Below the pieces are notes generated by a model. It had not been told where the DNA came from. It saw only the letters and a list, made by a program, of their open reading frames with translations, and did not search any database. Shown here piece by piece: positions 29,590 to 39,315 of a DNA stretch of 64,000 nucleotides. The position numbers and the translations under genes were made by a program. The stretch is from Apoderus coryli (Eukaryota; Arthropoda; Insecta; Coleoptera; Attelabidae): the NCBI GenBank assembly GCA_911728435.2, contig OU452211.1, positions 7,236,428 through 7,300,427 on the forward strand, written 5' to 3'. Numbering within the stretch: the first letter of the stretch is position 1; every line of letters begins with the position of its first letter.

Positions 29590-32001
29590 CACAGGCCAAC
29601 ACACATTTTGGTGCCTGCGATTTTTTAACTGTTCCTGAGTAATTTTTGGATGCAGAATGTAAAAAGGTTCTCAGATTTTGTCTATCAGATCTAGTTTTTG
29701 AGATTTTTTAAAAAATTGTGTATATAATTTACGTTATAACTGTTATAATATATAATATTACTATTGACAGTTAAAAAAAACAAAGACACATGGATTTAAG
29801 TATTTATTGCAAAAACTTAATTTACATAATTACATTAGTCACTAATCACATAAAAATTTTCTTTTATACGATTTTCTAGAATGGAGTTTACTAGGGCAGT
29901 CTCGCTGAAGGCTCCAGCAGTAGTCCGCCATCATGTGGCTATCCCATCGTCCTTGATAACGATCTTCCATAGTTTTAATATCCTGGTGGAATCTTTCCCC
30001 CTGTTCTTCACTACAATCACCTAAGTTTTCTGGAAAACGATCTAGGTGGCTGTGGAGGTAGTGAACTTTTATACTCATGTTACAGCCGAGAATATTAAAA
30101 TTTGAAAGCATAGTTTCCACTAATTCTACGTAATTGTCTGCTTTATGATTGCCAAGAAAATTTTGTACTACTTGAACAAATGAACTCCAAGCGTTAGATT
30201 CAGTCTCGTTCATTGATGTGGTGAATTGTGGATCTTTAACAAGTTGCCTTATTTGAGGACCATCAAATATACCAGCTTTTAGTTTTTCCGTGCTAATGCC
30301 AGGAAATTTACGTGACAAATACCCAAAACAATTTCCATCTCGATTTAAGGCCTTCACAAATTGCTTCATTAGGCCTAGCTTGATATGCAAGGGCGGAAGT
30401 AAGATTTTTTCTCTTGAAACCAAAGGTTCGTTGATCACGTTTTGTATTCCTTGAATCATGACATCTCTTGAAGGCCAATTTTTGTTAACCCAGTGCTCAT
30501 TTTTAGCTCTGCTGTCCCAAAGGCACAAAAAACAAGGATATTTTGTATAACCACTCTGCTGTCCAAGGAGGAAGTTAATCATTTTTAAATCAACACAAAT
30601 TGACCACTGATGTTCTTCGTATTTAATTTTTCTCAAAACTAATGCTATTGTTTCATATTCTTCCTTCATGGTAGTAGAATGACCAATAGGAATTGAGCCA
30701 TATTTGTTACCGTTATGTAAAAGAACACATTTTAAACTACGTTTTGAACTGTCAATAAAAAGGCGCCAATCATCTGGAGTGTATTCAGGCAAACCCATTT
30801 TTTCTAAGAGCCCTTTTATATTGTTACAGAATACCAAGTCATTTTCCTGAGTGAAAAAAGGCAGCAGATCCTTATCTCTTTTACGATAAAATGTAATATT
30901 AGTACCTCGACAAAGTAGATTTTTTTCTTTTAATCTGGATGCAAGTAATTCAGCTGATTCCTTTGAGAGATTCAGGTCTCTTATAAGATCGTTTAGTTCT
31001 TCTTGATTGAAACACTGCGGAGTTGCTAAATCTGCTTCAAAATCGCTGTCGTTTTCTGATTGAATTCTTTTAACTTCGTCAGACGTTGATGTTTCTGTAT
31101 CATCTTCTGTCAGTTTGGGTAGACTGCTGAATGATGGAACGGGTATTTCTTCCGAATGCACTACAGGCCTTCTTGCAGAATCTAGATCAGGATATGTCCA
31201 TTTGTGTCTATTGTTTCTATTTATGCCTTTAATATTAACGAGACAAAAATAGCAGTCGTCATGATGGTTCCGCGGTTCTCTCCAAACCATTGGTACACCA
31301 AACTTTAGGCACTTCCTCTTTCCAGTTGTCCACTGTCGCAAATGTTCAACACATGTTTTACATATGAAATGTGGGGCCCAAGATTTATCTTGATCTCCTA
31401 AATGAACGCCAAAATAGGCAAGATAAGCTCTTTTCACAAAGTCAGAAATCCTTTTTCTGCTCTCTTTCAAAGTGTATTCACCACACACATAACAAAAAAC
31501 ATCGGGATGATTTGCACAGGTACGTCTGCTTGTGGATGCCATTGTTTCAGTTTAGTGTCTTGATACTACAAAACGACCAAAATTTACACAAAATGATAGC
31601 ACAACTTTACTTGGGAAAACTCAGTAATATACTAAATCAAGTACAGCCAAGCAGGTATAGAAGGATCGGGTCATAGGCAATTACAGGTATAAAAGTAAGT
31701 AAGAGCATTGTATTGAGTAGTTCCTAGTATAGGAACATTGGGTCAGGGACAATTCCAGGTATCCATTTGGCTAATTAGATTCTGGGAAATTCCTATTTTG
31801 ACGATTAAGTACATATTTATCTCTTTATTTGTTGTCCTTTATCAGAAAAAAATATATCATTTAACCTGTAACGTGTATCTCAAAAACTAGAGCTGATAGA
31901 AAAAATCTGGTGGCATTTTTGGAATCAGCACATTAAAAACATCTAAAATCAGATGTTAGATTTCTGGCACCAAATTTTTTTTTTCATTTTGTTGGCCTGT
32001 G
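29590..32001 (-). mobile_element. 2.4-kb DNA transposon encoding an intact 566-aa protein, family unassigned
   Basis: Ends are inverted: CACAGGCCAACA at 29590 and TGTTGGCCTGTG ending at 32001. Further subterminal inverted blocks are shared (TTTTGGTGCC; CAGATTTT.TCTATCAG; CTAGTTTTTGAGAT), giving imperfect TIRs of about 140 bp. TTA flanks both ends (29587-29589 and 32002-32004), a candidate 3-bp target duplication. CAC termini with 3-bp duplications recall CACTA-type elements, but the protein does not match any transposase I can name. The single gene fills the interior on the minus strand. Confidence 0.8.
29842..31542 (-). CDS. Intact 566-aa transposase-like protein, N-terminal zinc domain plus RNase H-like core
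   Basis: Single exon, no stops. Near the N-terminus C17-x2-C20 and C61-x2-C64 have the spacing of a ZAD-type zinc module, followed by another pair C97-x2-C100. Residues 130-175 are acidic and Ser-rich. The core suggests a DDE/RNase H fold: D264 in LFIDSSKRSLKCVLLHNG, D318 in SICVDLKMINFLLG, a CxxC insertion (C337, C340 in YPCFLCLWD), H386 in PPLHIKLGLMKQF, and E513/E516 in CSEEQGERFHQD. A Cys/His insertion between the second Asp and the Glu is known in hAT, Transib/RAG and Chapaev transposases. From memory, related proteins recur in arthropod and Hydra genomes as uncharacterised multi-copy genes. Its place between TIRs supports a transposase role; the catalytic assignment is inference. Confidence 0.75.
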   Translation of the reverse strand: MASTSRRTCANHPDVFCYVCGEYTLKESRKRISDFVKRAYLAYFGVHLGDQDKSWAPHFICKTCVEHLRQWTTGKRKCLKFGVPMVWREPRNHHDDCYFCLVNIKGINRNNRHKWTYPDLDSARRPVVHSEEIPVPSFSSLPKLTEDDTETSTSDEVKRIQSENDSDFEADLATPQCFNQEELNDLIRDLNLSKESAELLASRLKEKNLLCRGTNITFYRKRDKDLLPFFTQENDLVFCNNIKGLLEKMGLPEYTPDDWRLFIDSSKRSLKCVLLHNGNKYGSIPIGHSTTMKEEYETIALVLRKIKYEEHQWSICVDLKMINFLLGQQSGYTKYPCFLCLWDSRAKNEHWVNKNWPSRDVMIQGIQNVINEPLVSREKILLPPLHIKLGLMKQFVKALNRDGNCFGYLSRKFPGISTEKLKAGIFDGPQIRQLVKDPQFTTSMNETESNAWSSFVQVVQNFLGNHKADNYVELVETMLSNFNILGCNMSIKVHYLHSHLDRFPENLGDCSEEQGERFHQDIKTMEDRYQGRWDSHMMADYCWSLQRDCPSKLHSRKSYKRKFLCD

Positions 32002-32004
32002 TTA

Positions 32005-33085
32005 TCAAAGTGATTCCATTAGTTCCAGATGACACCTTGTTTTTGATGTCTTTAATTGTACTGCAAAGCTCTGAAGTTGCAACGGGTGTTAGGAAGAAAC
32101 TATGTATATTCTCATTGGTATTTGAAAGATATGAGAGCAGATCCCGTGAGGGGACTATATTATTTATAAACATTTTTGCCACATTAACGCAAAGCCGAAG
32201 GCAAAGAGATAACACCCATTTTAATCACATTGTAAAATAAATTCTTGGATTAAACATAAAAGTTTATAAACTTTAATTTGTCTAAATTTACATCTGATAT
32301 AAAAGAAATTCTATGACAAGGCTTCACTAAAATTCGGTGGCTATTAAAACCTCTACAATCAAAAAATCTAAATAGTAGCTAAACGATACATAATAAAACA
32401 CGTAAACTTATGACCATATTACATTATTATATTATAAATATCAGAACGATAATCCCCAGTGGAGTTTATGCCATTTATGCTAATCAATGCTCATTAAAGA
32501 CATTCTTGATTCTCTTGCCGTGTCGTTTAAATAGCTGTTTTTCTAAGAAGTCATGTGAATAGTAATGTTGTGTTGTGTTGTTTTTGTTGTGGTATCGCCT
32601 TCTTTTTACTTGCTTTTTTCTTTATTTTTTCTTCTTCTCTTCGGATTTAACATTAATTAACACGCACGAAGAACAACTAACACATAGATAGATGTATAAT
32701 ATGTTTATAGTGGGACTGATCATCAATTGATTTAATGATGTATTTTAACGTTATTTATTTACTGGGCTCTTTTCTCGTTATTTATTTATTTGGACTTTTA
32801 TTTAGTAGCGATGTTTTTGATAATAAAATCACTAATTTATTGCTAAAGTAATCTGGTAGCTCTTACAAAGACGAGGATTAACGAACGTCGTGTAAGAACG
32901 GTTTTTCTAAAGCATCTCGCCCCAGTTGTTGACGCTGCCTGGATCACTGACCATGAAGGTTTTTTAGATTGATTGTATTAGGTACCTGAAGTTGCTTCAA
33001 TTTCTATTACTCATCTGTTCACCATATTTATTTGGATATTTCTTATCTTTCTACGAAAGCGTAGATCATATTCTTCTTTTTTAGC
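32005..33085. other. No gene seen
   Basis: AT-rich with pyrimidine tracts near 32580-32640. No recognisable domain. Confidence 0.35.
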
Positions 33086-33089
33086 AGAT

Positions 33090-33225
33090 TTCTGTAAAGA
33101 AGACGTTGAACGGATTTATGATATGTCCGAATTATTTTGACAGAGCACGTGTTCTGTTGTCTCTGTTGCGTCTTGGCAAAAACGACAAATGTCGTCCTCG
33201 GTTAGGCCCATCTTTTTGAGATGGT
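33090..33225 (-). pseudogene. LINE C-terminal zinc motif
   Basis: The minus strand reads LKKMGLTEDDICRFCQDATE then TTEHVLC, a CxxC...H...C motif from the end of a Jockey/R1-type ORF2. It is followed by a short degenerate frame. Confidence 0.7.
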
Positions 33226-33285
33226 ACTTCACGTACTTTTAGATTACAAAAAAGAGCTATTCGATACTCTCTGCGATTACATATA

Positions 33286-33597
33286 TTGCATCAGGACTTC
33301 TTCAGAAAATTTAAAATACTGCCTTCCTTAGTCATTTTGGAATCGGTCTGCTTAATCCGCAAACAACTGTCAGAAGTCTCTGAAAGACCATTCCATAACT
33401 ATCTGCTTAGAAACGTCACCAGGCCCATCCTCCAAATTAATCAAAAGCTCTATTCTATACAACGCAAAAAAATGCACAACCATCTGCCAATAGAAATCAA
33501 ATCGTTATCATCCCTTCCTAGATTCCGTATAGCTCTAAAAACATACTTGTTAGAAAGAGCTTTTTATTCAGTAAGTACCTTTTTTAATATATATTAA
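33286..33597 (+). pseudogene. LINE post-RT C-terminal fragment
   Basis: Plus-strand 103-residue frame with SLVILESVCLIRKQL, RPILQINQKLYSIQRKKMHN, HLPIEIKSL and FRIALKTYLLERAFYS. This is the usual C-terminal end of a Jockey-like ORF2, where the LP.EIK and F...LK..L..... blocks close the protein. Confidence 0.65.
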
Positions 33598-33710
33598 TTT
33601 TGAGCAATTCACACATTGGTAGTTTGCACAGATCTAGAAAAGTTTCTAGATATGTGGTAGTTTGCACAGATCTAGCAGATCTGTGGTAGTTTGTATTGTG
33701 TATAATTACA

Positions 33711-36101
33711 CAGGGTGTCCGGAAATAGGAGGTCAATCCGTTAACCACAGATTCTTTGAGCAAAAATAATATGAGTTTTAAGATGTAATTTTTCATTTTA
33801 GCCCTCCATGTTCGATATACAGGGTGTCAAAGTTGAAAATTTAAAACCAATATTTTTAAATAATTCTAGTATTTATTGAGATATTGGATTCAAATTTAGT
33901 GTGTTGCTTCAGCATAAAGAGCTACTTCTTTCCAAAAAACAACACAAAAAACAATGTCTTAATAGCCAAAATACGGGATGTTCAGTACCCATTGACCCCC
34001 CCAGTTTTTATTACGTACGCCAATGACTTTTAAACTAAGTATTTATAGGTTACTATGTATTTGTGATTATTTTTTAACTCTTTAGATAAAATCATTTGTT
34101 TTTGAGATATTTGGAAAAGTATTGGCTCTTGTTTGATGCCTCGACGGCTCTGGCTAAACTTATAATGTTGAAATATCAAGCAACTCTGGTGTTACCTTGG
34201 ATACCTACTTAAGCAATGTTTTATTGTTGTCAAATTAGTCAATTTGACAGTAGTTTAAGGGTTAAAAGTTAATGTTTTTAATTATCGGTAATTTTATAAG
34301 TAAACACAACGAAAATGATCGTAGACGAAACAATTTTATGTTTTTCGGAAATGGCGGATATGATTTTAATCATGGGTAAGATTTAAAGACATTTGATTGA
34401 TTATAATCAGTTAAATTGTATTTTTGTTTATTTACTAGGAAAATGTAACTCTAACGCTAGTTTAGCCGCTAGGCGGTACGCAGAAAAGTTCCCTAATTGA
34501 ATTCATCCAAGACGAATCAAATTTAGTTAGGCGACTAAGGCACAGTGGAAGTTTTAGGGAATACCGTAAAGGGAACTGCGGTCGACCCCGTCTAATTCAA
34601 CCGGAAAACAACATCGAGGAGACACCAAATATTAGTACCAAATATTAGTACCAGAGTTCTTGCCCGACAGGTTGAAAATATTGGGAAATCTGAAGTACAC
34701 CAGATTTTAAAAAGACAGCAGCTTTACCCCTACCACATTCAAGAAGTACAATCTCTGCTGCCTCAAGACCTTGAGCTGAGATCTAGGCTATGTAGGTGGA
34801 TATGCGAAATGCATGACAGAGATATACACTTCATCAAAAATATTTTGTTTACGGACGAAGCTACCTTTACTAGAAACGGGGTCACAAATATTCATAATAC
34901 ACATATCTGGGCAGAAGAAAATCCTCATGCTGTAGTAGAGACACATCATCAAGTAAACTTTAAAGTCAACGTGTGGGTTGGTGTCGTGGATAATTTATTT
35001 TTGGGTCCTGTAATTTTACCAGGGAATTTGACTGGTGATTCATTTTTAGCATTTCTTTAAAACATACTGCCCGATTTACTTGACGATTTGCCTCTCTTAA
35101 TTAGACGAAATATTTGGTTTCAACTTGATGGTGCACCAGCACATTTTGCTAGGAATGTAAGGGGATACTTACATGAAAACTTTCCCCAACGCTGGATTGG
35201 GCGAGGCCAAGATGCTCCTGTTAAATGGCCACCCCGATCTCCAGATCTTACTCCCTTGGACTATTCAGTCTAGGGTTGTATGAAAGATTTTGTTTATAAT
35301 GGTTCTGATTTTGAGTGAAAATCATTTAATAGAGAGAATCTTACAAGCTGGGGAAGACTTTATGTTGAAGCCTCAGACTAAGATTTTCTTTACTAAAAAG
35401 AGCTTGCATATGCATTGAAATGAATGGGGGTCATATCGAGCAATTTCTTTAGACTGGTAGTTTTTCTAATGTTTATTTAGTTACTTTTTCATGTTTTTAA
35501 AATAATCTGTTTAAATAATTAATATTTGACTATGATGCTTCAAATTAAGTTAAAAATAATAAACAATTTCGTGTTCTTAGTATTTAGTTTTATTACCTTT
35601 TCGAAAACTGTACTTAATTTGATGCACGGTAATGGTAATTTGAGTTAAATATGCTTGATTTAGTAGTGAAAAACTCTGAGCCAATACTTTTCAAAATATC
35701 TTAAAAACAAATGATTTTATCCAAATTTTATAAGAGTTAAAAAATAATCAAAAATACATAGTAATCTATAAAAACTTAGTTTAAAAGTCATTTGCGTACG
35801 TAATAAAAAATTGGGGTGGTCAATGTGTACTGAAAATCCCGTATTTTGGCTATTAAGAAATTGTTTTTTGTGTTGTTTTTTTGAAAAGAAGTAGCTCTTT
35901 ATGCTGAAGCAACACACTGAATTTGAATCCAATATCTCAATAAATACTAGAATTATTTAAAAATATTGGTTTTAAATTTTCAACTTTGACGCTATATCGA
36001 ACATGGAGGGCTAAAATGCAAAATGACATCTTAAAACTCATATTATTTTTGCTGAAGGAATCTGTGGTTAACGGATTGACCTCCTTTTTCCGGACACCCT
36101 G
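33711..36101 (+). mobile_element. Mariner-like element (DD43D) with about 420-bp TIRs, degenerate
   Basis: Begins CAGGGTGTCCGGAAA and ends TTTCCGGACACCCTG. Inverted repeats run inward about 420 bp (33711-34128 and 35678-36101) with scattered mismatches. Inside the left TIR, a second TACAGGGTGTC string occurs at 33820; its right-hand partner is mutated. The right end is followed by TA; the left flank is CA, probably a decayed TA. The transposase pseudogene occupies the centre. Confidence 0.8.
34315..35450 (+). pseudogene. Degenerate DD43D mariner-like transposase with an intron
   Basis: The frame starts MIVDETILCFSEMADMILIM, then a 60-nt intron with GTAAGATT donor and TTTACTAG acceptor, then NSNASLAARRYAEKFPN completing the HTH. 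The catalytic blocks are FTDEATFTRNG, WFQLDGAPAHFARN and SPDLTPLDY. 43 residues separate the last two Asp, two more than in the rosa-type copies of this window. Stops near 34500, 35060 and 35271 inactivate it. The TIRs and protein resemble rosa-type elements, so this is an older sister family. Confidence 0.75.
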
Positions 36102-36119
36102 TATATATATGTAAAATTG

Positions 36120-36690
36120 TGTAATATATAATTATTTTACTACTGGCCACTCGGAGCATTGTCGTGTCGTCTGCGAACAGTGTAAAATGAGTGTCCTTGA
36201 CATAATCTGGAAGATTATTCACATATATAAGAAATAGTATAGACCCTAACACAGAGCCCTGTGGGACACCATGTTTAATCAAGGACATACCAGATTAAAT
36301 GTTGTTATAAAATGCAGAGGGGGTTTGTCATATGAAACAGGTGAAGCAAAGCTTCATCTAAATGGGCAAAGCTGCCAGTTCGGCATATATCCAATATACA
36401 ACGAGCTACAACCACATGACGGCCGACTGTCGCCTTTTATATAAGCATAGTTGCCAGCGTTTAATTGCAGTAAGCATAGCATAGCAGACTTTATTTCTTG
36501 TTATGCTTCCCGTTTAACCACAGTAAACAGCCACAAGCCGCCACTAATAAAATGTTCGCTGTTGACGTTGATATAGCTTGCCAGGAGTTTAACAGATGAA
36601 TTTTGTACTCCATATTTGGCAAGTTTTCCAAGCAAAGTATCATGGTTAACACAGTCGAAAGCCTCCGACAGGTCGCAGAAAATAATAAAA
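36120..36690 (-). pseudogene. LINE RT palm fragment, split by a hAT-like insert
   Basis: Minus strand: FCDLSEAFDCVNHDTLLGKL and KYGVQNSSVKLLASYI (36560-36690), then after the insert HGVPQGSVLGSILFLIYVN and FTLFADDTTML (36290-36120). These are consecutive RT motifs with the catalytic FADD box. Removing 36315-36546 and one copy of its 8-bp duplication brings the two halves together. Confidence 0.8.
36315..36546. mobile_element. hAT-like non-autonomous element with 8-bp target duplication
   Basis: 232 bp. It starts CAGAGGGGGTTTGTC and ends GACAAG-like/GCCGCCACTA, decayed forms of the CAGTGGCGGCTTGTC terminus. ATAAAATG flanks both sides (36307-36314 and 36547-36554). Its interior shares CATAGTTGCCAGCGTT and AAGCATAGCATA with the longer relatives at 19709-20830 and 48624-49240. 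Confidence 0.85.
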
Positions 36691-36869
36691 TATACTCGTA
36701 AATATGGATATGAAATAAGACAAGAAAGAGGAATAAAATAAAAAAAGACAGATACAAATCTGAGTAAATGCTGATGATGACTAAATTAATTAGCCATGAA
36801 AATAATAATGTTTTTGCAGCAGAACATAAAAGTCAAATCAAACATCAAAAGTTAATTGTTCTTTATCAG

Positions 36870-37118
36870 TTGTTGGCCAGTGAAATTTCTGGAACTATCA
36901 CCGCTAGATTTTTATGTTTGGGGTGCAATAAAACAAAAAGTGTATTCAACACCAGTTAATTCAAGGGAAGATTTAATAAAAATAATCAGAATATCAATCG
37001 AAACTTTACCTTTAGCGCAAATTGCTCGAACTGTGACACATGAGTTTATGGAATATAGGATAAACAAGTGCTTAAGTCAAAAGGCATATGTTTCGATTGC
37101 AATGGACCACCCTGTATA
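36870..37118 (+). pseudogene. 3' end of a mariner-like element
   Basis: The plus strand encodes LSPLDFYVWGAIKQKVYS, then EDLIKIIRISIETLP and the C-terminal tail of a mariner-like transposase, including the third catalytic Asp. It stops at GGACCACCCTGTATAG, which is the family's right terminus. Everything upstream is missing. Confidence 0.75.
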
Positions 37119-38129
37119 GATTTTTATACATATTTGCTCCCAACCTATTCAAATTTACAAATAGAACAAAAAAAAAAAACGATGCAGACACGTTCCACCT
37201 TGCGGGCGGTCAACATATTCAATTTTGGTAGCCCACAACAAAAATCGTAACAATAACACAAGCCAAAAAATAAAAGAATAGAAATAAATAAATAAAAAAA
37301 AAAACATCAAGCAAGGAAATCGATAATAAATCTTCAGCTACTTAAAGTACAATAAAACAACCATTATTTTGAATCTGTGTGAACTTAAAAGGTTGTGTCG
37401 AGCAAAGCAAAATACAAACATTTCGAAATTTTTTTAATATATATGTATTAGATGCTTTTGTATTTTCATCTCATGTGTGAGTGTGGTACAGTGGGCCTAT
37501 TGTTGGCTTGATGGGTGTCCTGCCGTGTTAAAAATTGAACCATTAAAGCAATCTGGACTGCCCATCGAAATGTATAAACAGTCGACTCACTTTCCGATGA
37601 TTTTTGTTTCTCTAGAAATGTTTGAACGACAAAATCGAACTAATACAAGTAGTTAAATTATTATTGCGTATTATTTATTCAATCATAGTTAATTTTTTTC
37701 TTGAAAAATCTACACCCATCGTAATGGTCTTGGGATAGAATACTTTATTGACCAAATACGGCAGATACAATTTTATCTTTTTGGATAGTTGAAAACATGT
37801 AGATGTTTTTTAAATAATCTGCACAAGAAATGTTACTGCAATATTTTCGACAAACCGTCGATTTAAATAAAAGTGTTGTTAATATTGGGTTAGCTGAGCA
37901 GACTGTTATATTCTTTGAATATTACAGTACTGAAACTCGCCCATGAATAAAGACATTTACTATTATTATTATTTTACATTTAATGTAGATTTAAAGGGCT
38001 ACCGCTCCAGTAATTACCAGATTTCTGTACTTTAAATTTTACTTTGAATTAAGTGCCTTATTTTTAACAAAAAACCACCAAAATATCTTCAAAAGGAGAC
38101 TAAATTAAAAAAAATATTATAAATATTCG
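37119..38129. other. No gene seen
   Basis: AT-rich with A-runs near 37165-37310 and a TTATTATTATTATTTT tract near 37960. No domain recognised. Confidence 0.35.
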
Positions 38130-39038
38130 ACTTCAATATGACACTTCAAGATATTCGAATTTTTAAGATTATTTGGGAAAGGGTCCACTTTGAACCAGGG
38201 TACCATATAGTCAAATTGGCTTCTTATGAAGGAAAGCTTTTGTTTGCTGATGATCTTAAAATTTTTAAACCTATTACAACTAGGTTGGATGGCTTGGCGT
38301 CGCAGAGCGATCTTAATAACTTGTGCGACTGCACTGGTGTGACATAAACAAACTATCACTAAATATAGCAAAGTGTAAATGCGTCACTTACTCTCGGAAG
38401 AAGAAATTCATTGTTAATTTATATACACTGAACGGCATTTGTTTGTCCCGATCAGACTTGGTTACTGACCTCAGAGTGATGTTTGATTCGAGACTCACAT
38501 TTAATGAGCACATTAAAACCAGAATTCAGGAAGCAAGTCGTATGTATGGCTTCTTAGTGCGAAGTTGTAAGGGATTTGTGAGTGTCGATGCTCTTATTGC
38601 CCTTTATTTTGCCTATGTTCGATCTAAATTAGAGTATGGATCTATCATTTGGTCCCCATTTTATTCATATCATAAGCAGTCATTAGAAAACATACAACGT
38701 AGATTTTTGAAATATTTGGTCTGGAAGCAGGATGGCGCTTATCCAACTCGAGGATACGATCAGGGACTTCTTTTAGCTCGATTTTCAATGCAGAGTCACT
38801 GTTTTGATATATTTTTTGAGTGTTAGTAAATTAGAACGTGTTGTTCATGCTGTTTTGGAATTTTGATGTTCTTTTTTTTTTAGATTAAATCTAGAATTTA
38901 AGATATGAATGTTAATAATAAGTTTTTGTATCTAGGAATTGTCCTGTAAAGGGATTTTGTAAATCTGTGGGGCAATTGTGTAATTGGGATAACACCTGTA
39001 TCTGTCTAAATAAATAAAGCTATTATTATTATTATGAC
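38130..39038 (+). mobile_element. 5'-truncated Jockey-like LINE with 3' tail
   Basis: Plus-strand RT end: LLFADDLKIFKPI carries the catalytic box near 38245. After a frameshift, a 167-residue frame has LNIAKCKCVTYSRK, LRVMFDSRLTFNEH, ALYFAYVRSKLEYGSIIWSP and IQRRFLKYL, the thumb and post-RT region. A short 3' UTR follows, with AATAAATAAA and a TATTATTATTATTAT tail ending near 39038. Non-functional. Confidence 0.8.
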
Positions 39039-39315
39039 TCCTGCTATCACGTCCTAAAATATTCAGGTCTACTTACAAGTAACCCTGTATAAAACCATTT
39101 AAAAAAATGGATTCAGCTTACTCCCAGAAAAACCATAAATAAACTTAATAGATTTTTAGAATAAAAATTTGTTTTTGAACTTTCATTAGTGTAATGAAAC
39201 TGGCATCACTCATAACAGTTGTTTTCATACTTTGTATTTTGTATGTTTAATTTTATTTTAGTCGAGAATTCACCTTTGTTTATATTAATTTTCGGCGAAG
39301 ATTCGCCTTTTAGAC
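39039..39315. other. No gene seen
   Basis: AT-rich spacer between a LINE tail and the foldback element. AACCCTGTATAA at 39082 resembles a mariner end without a partner. Confidence 0.3.
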
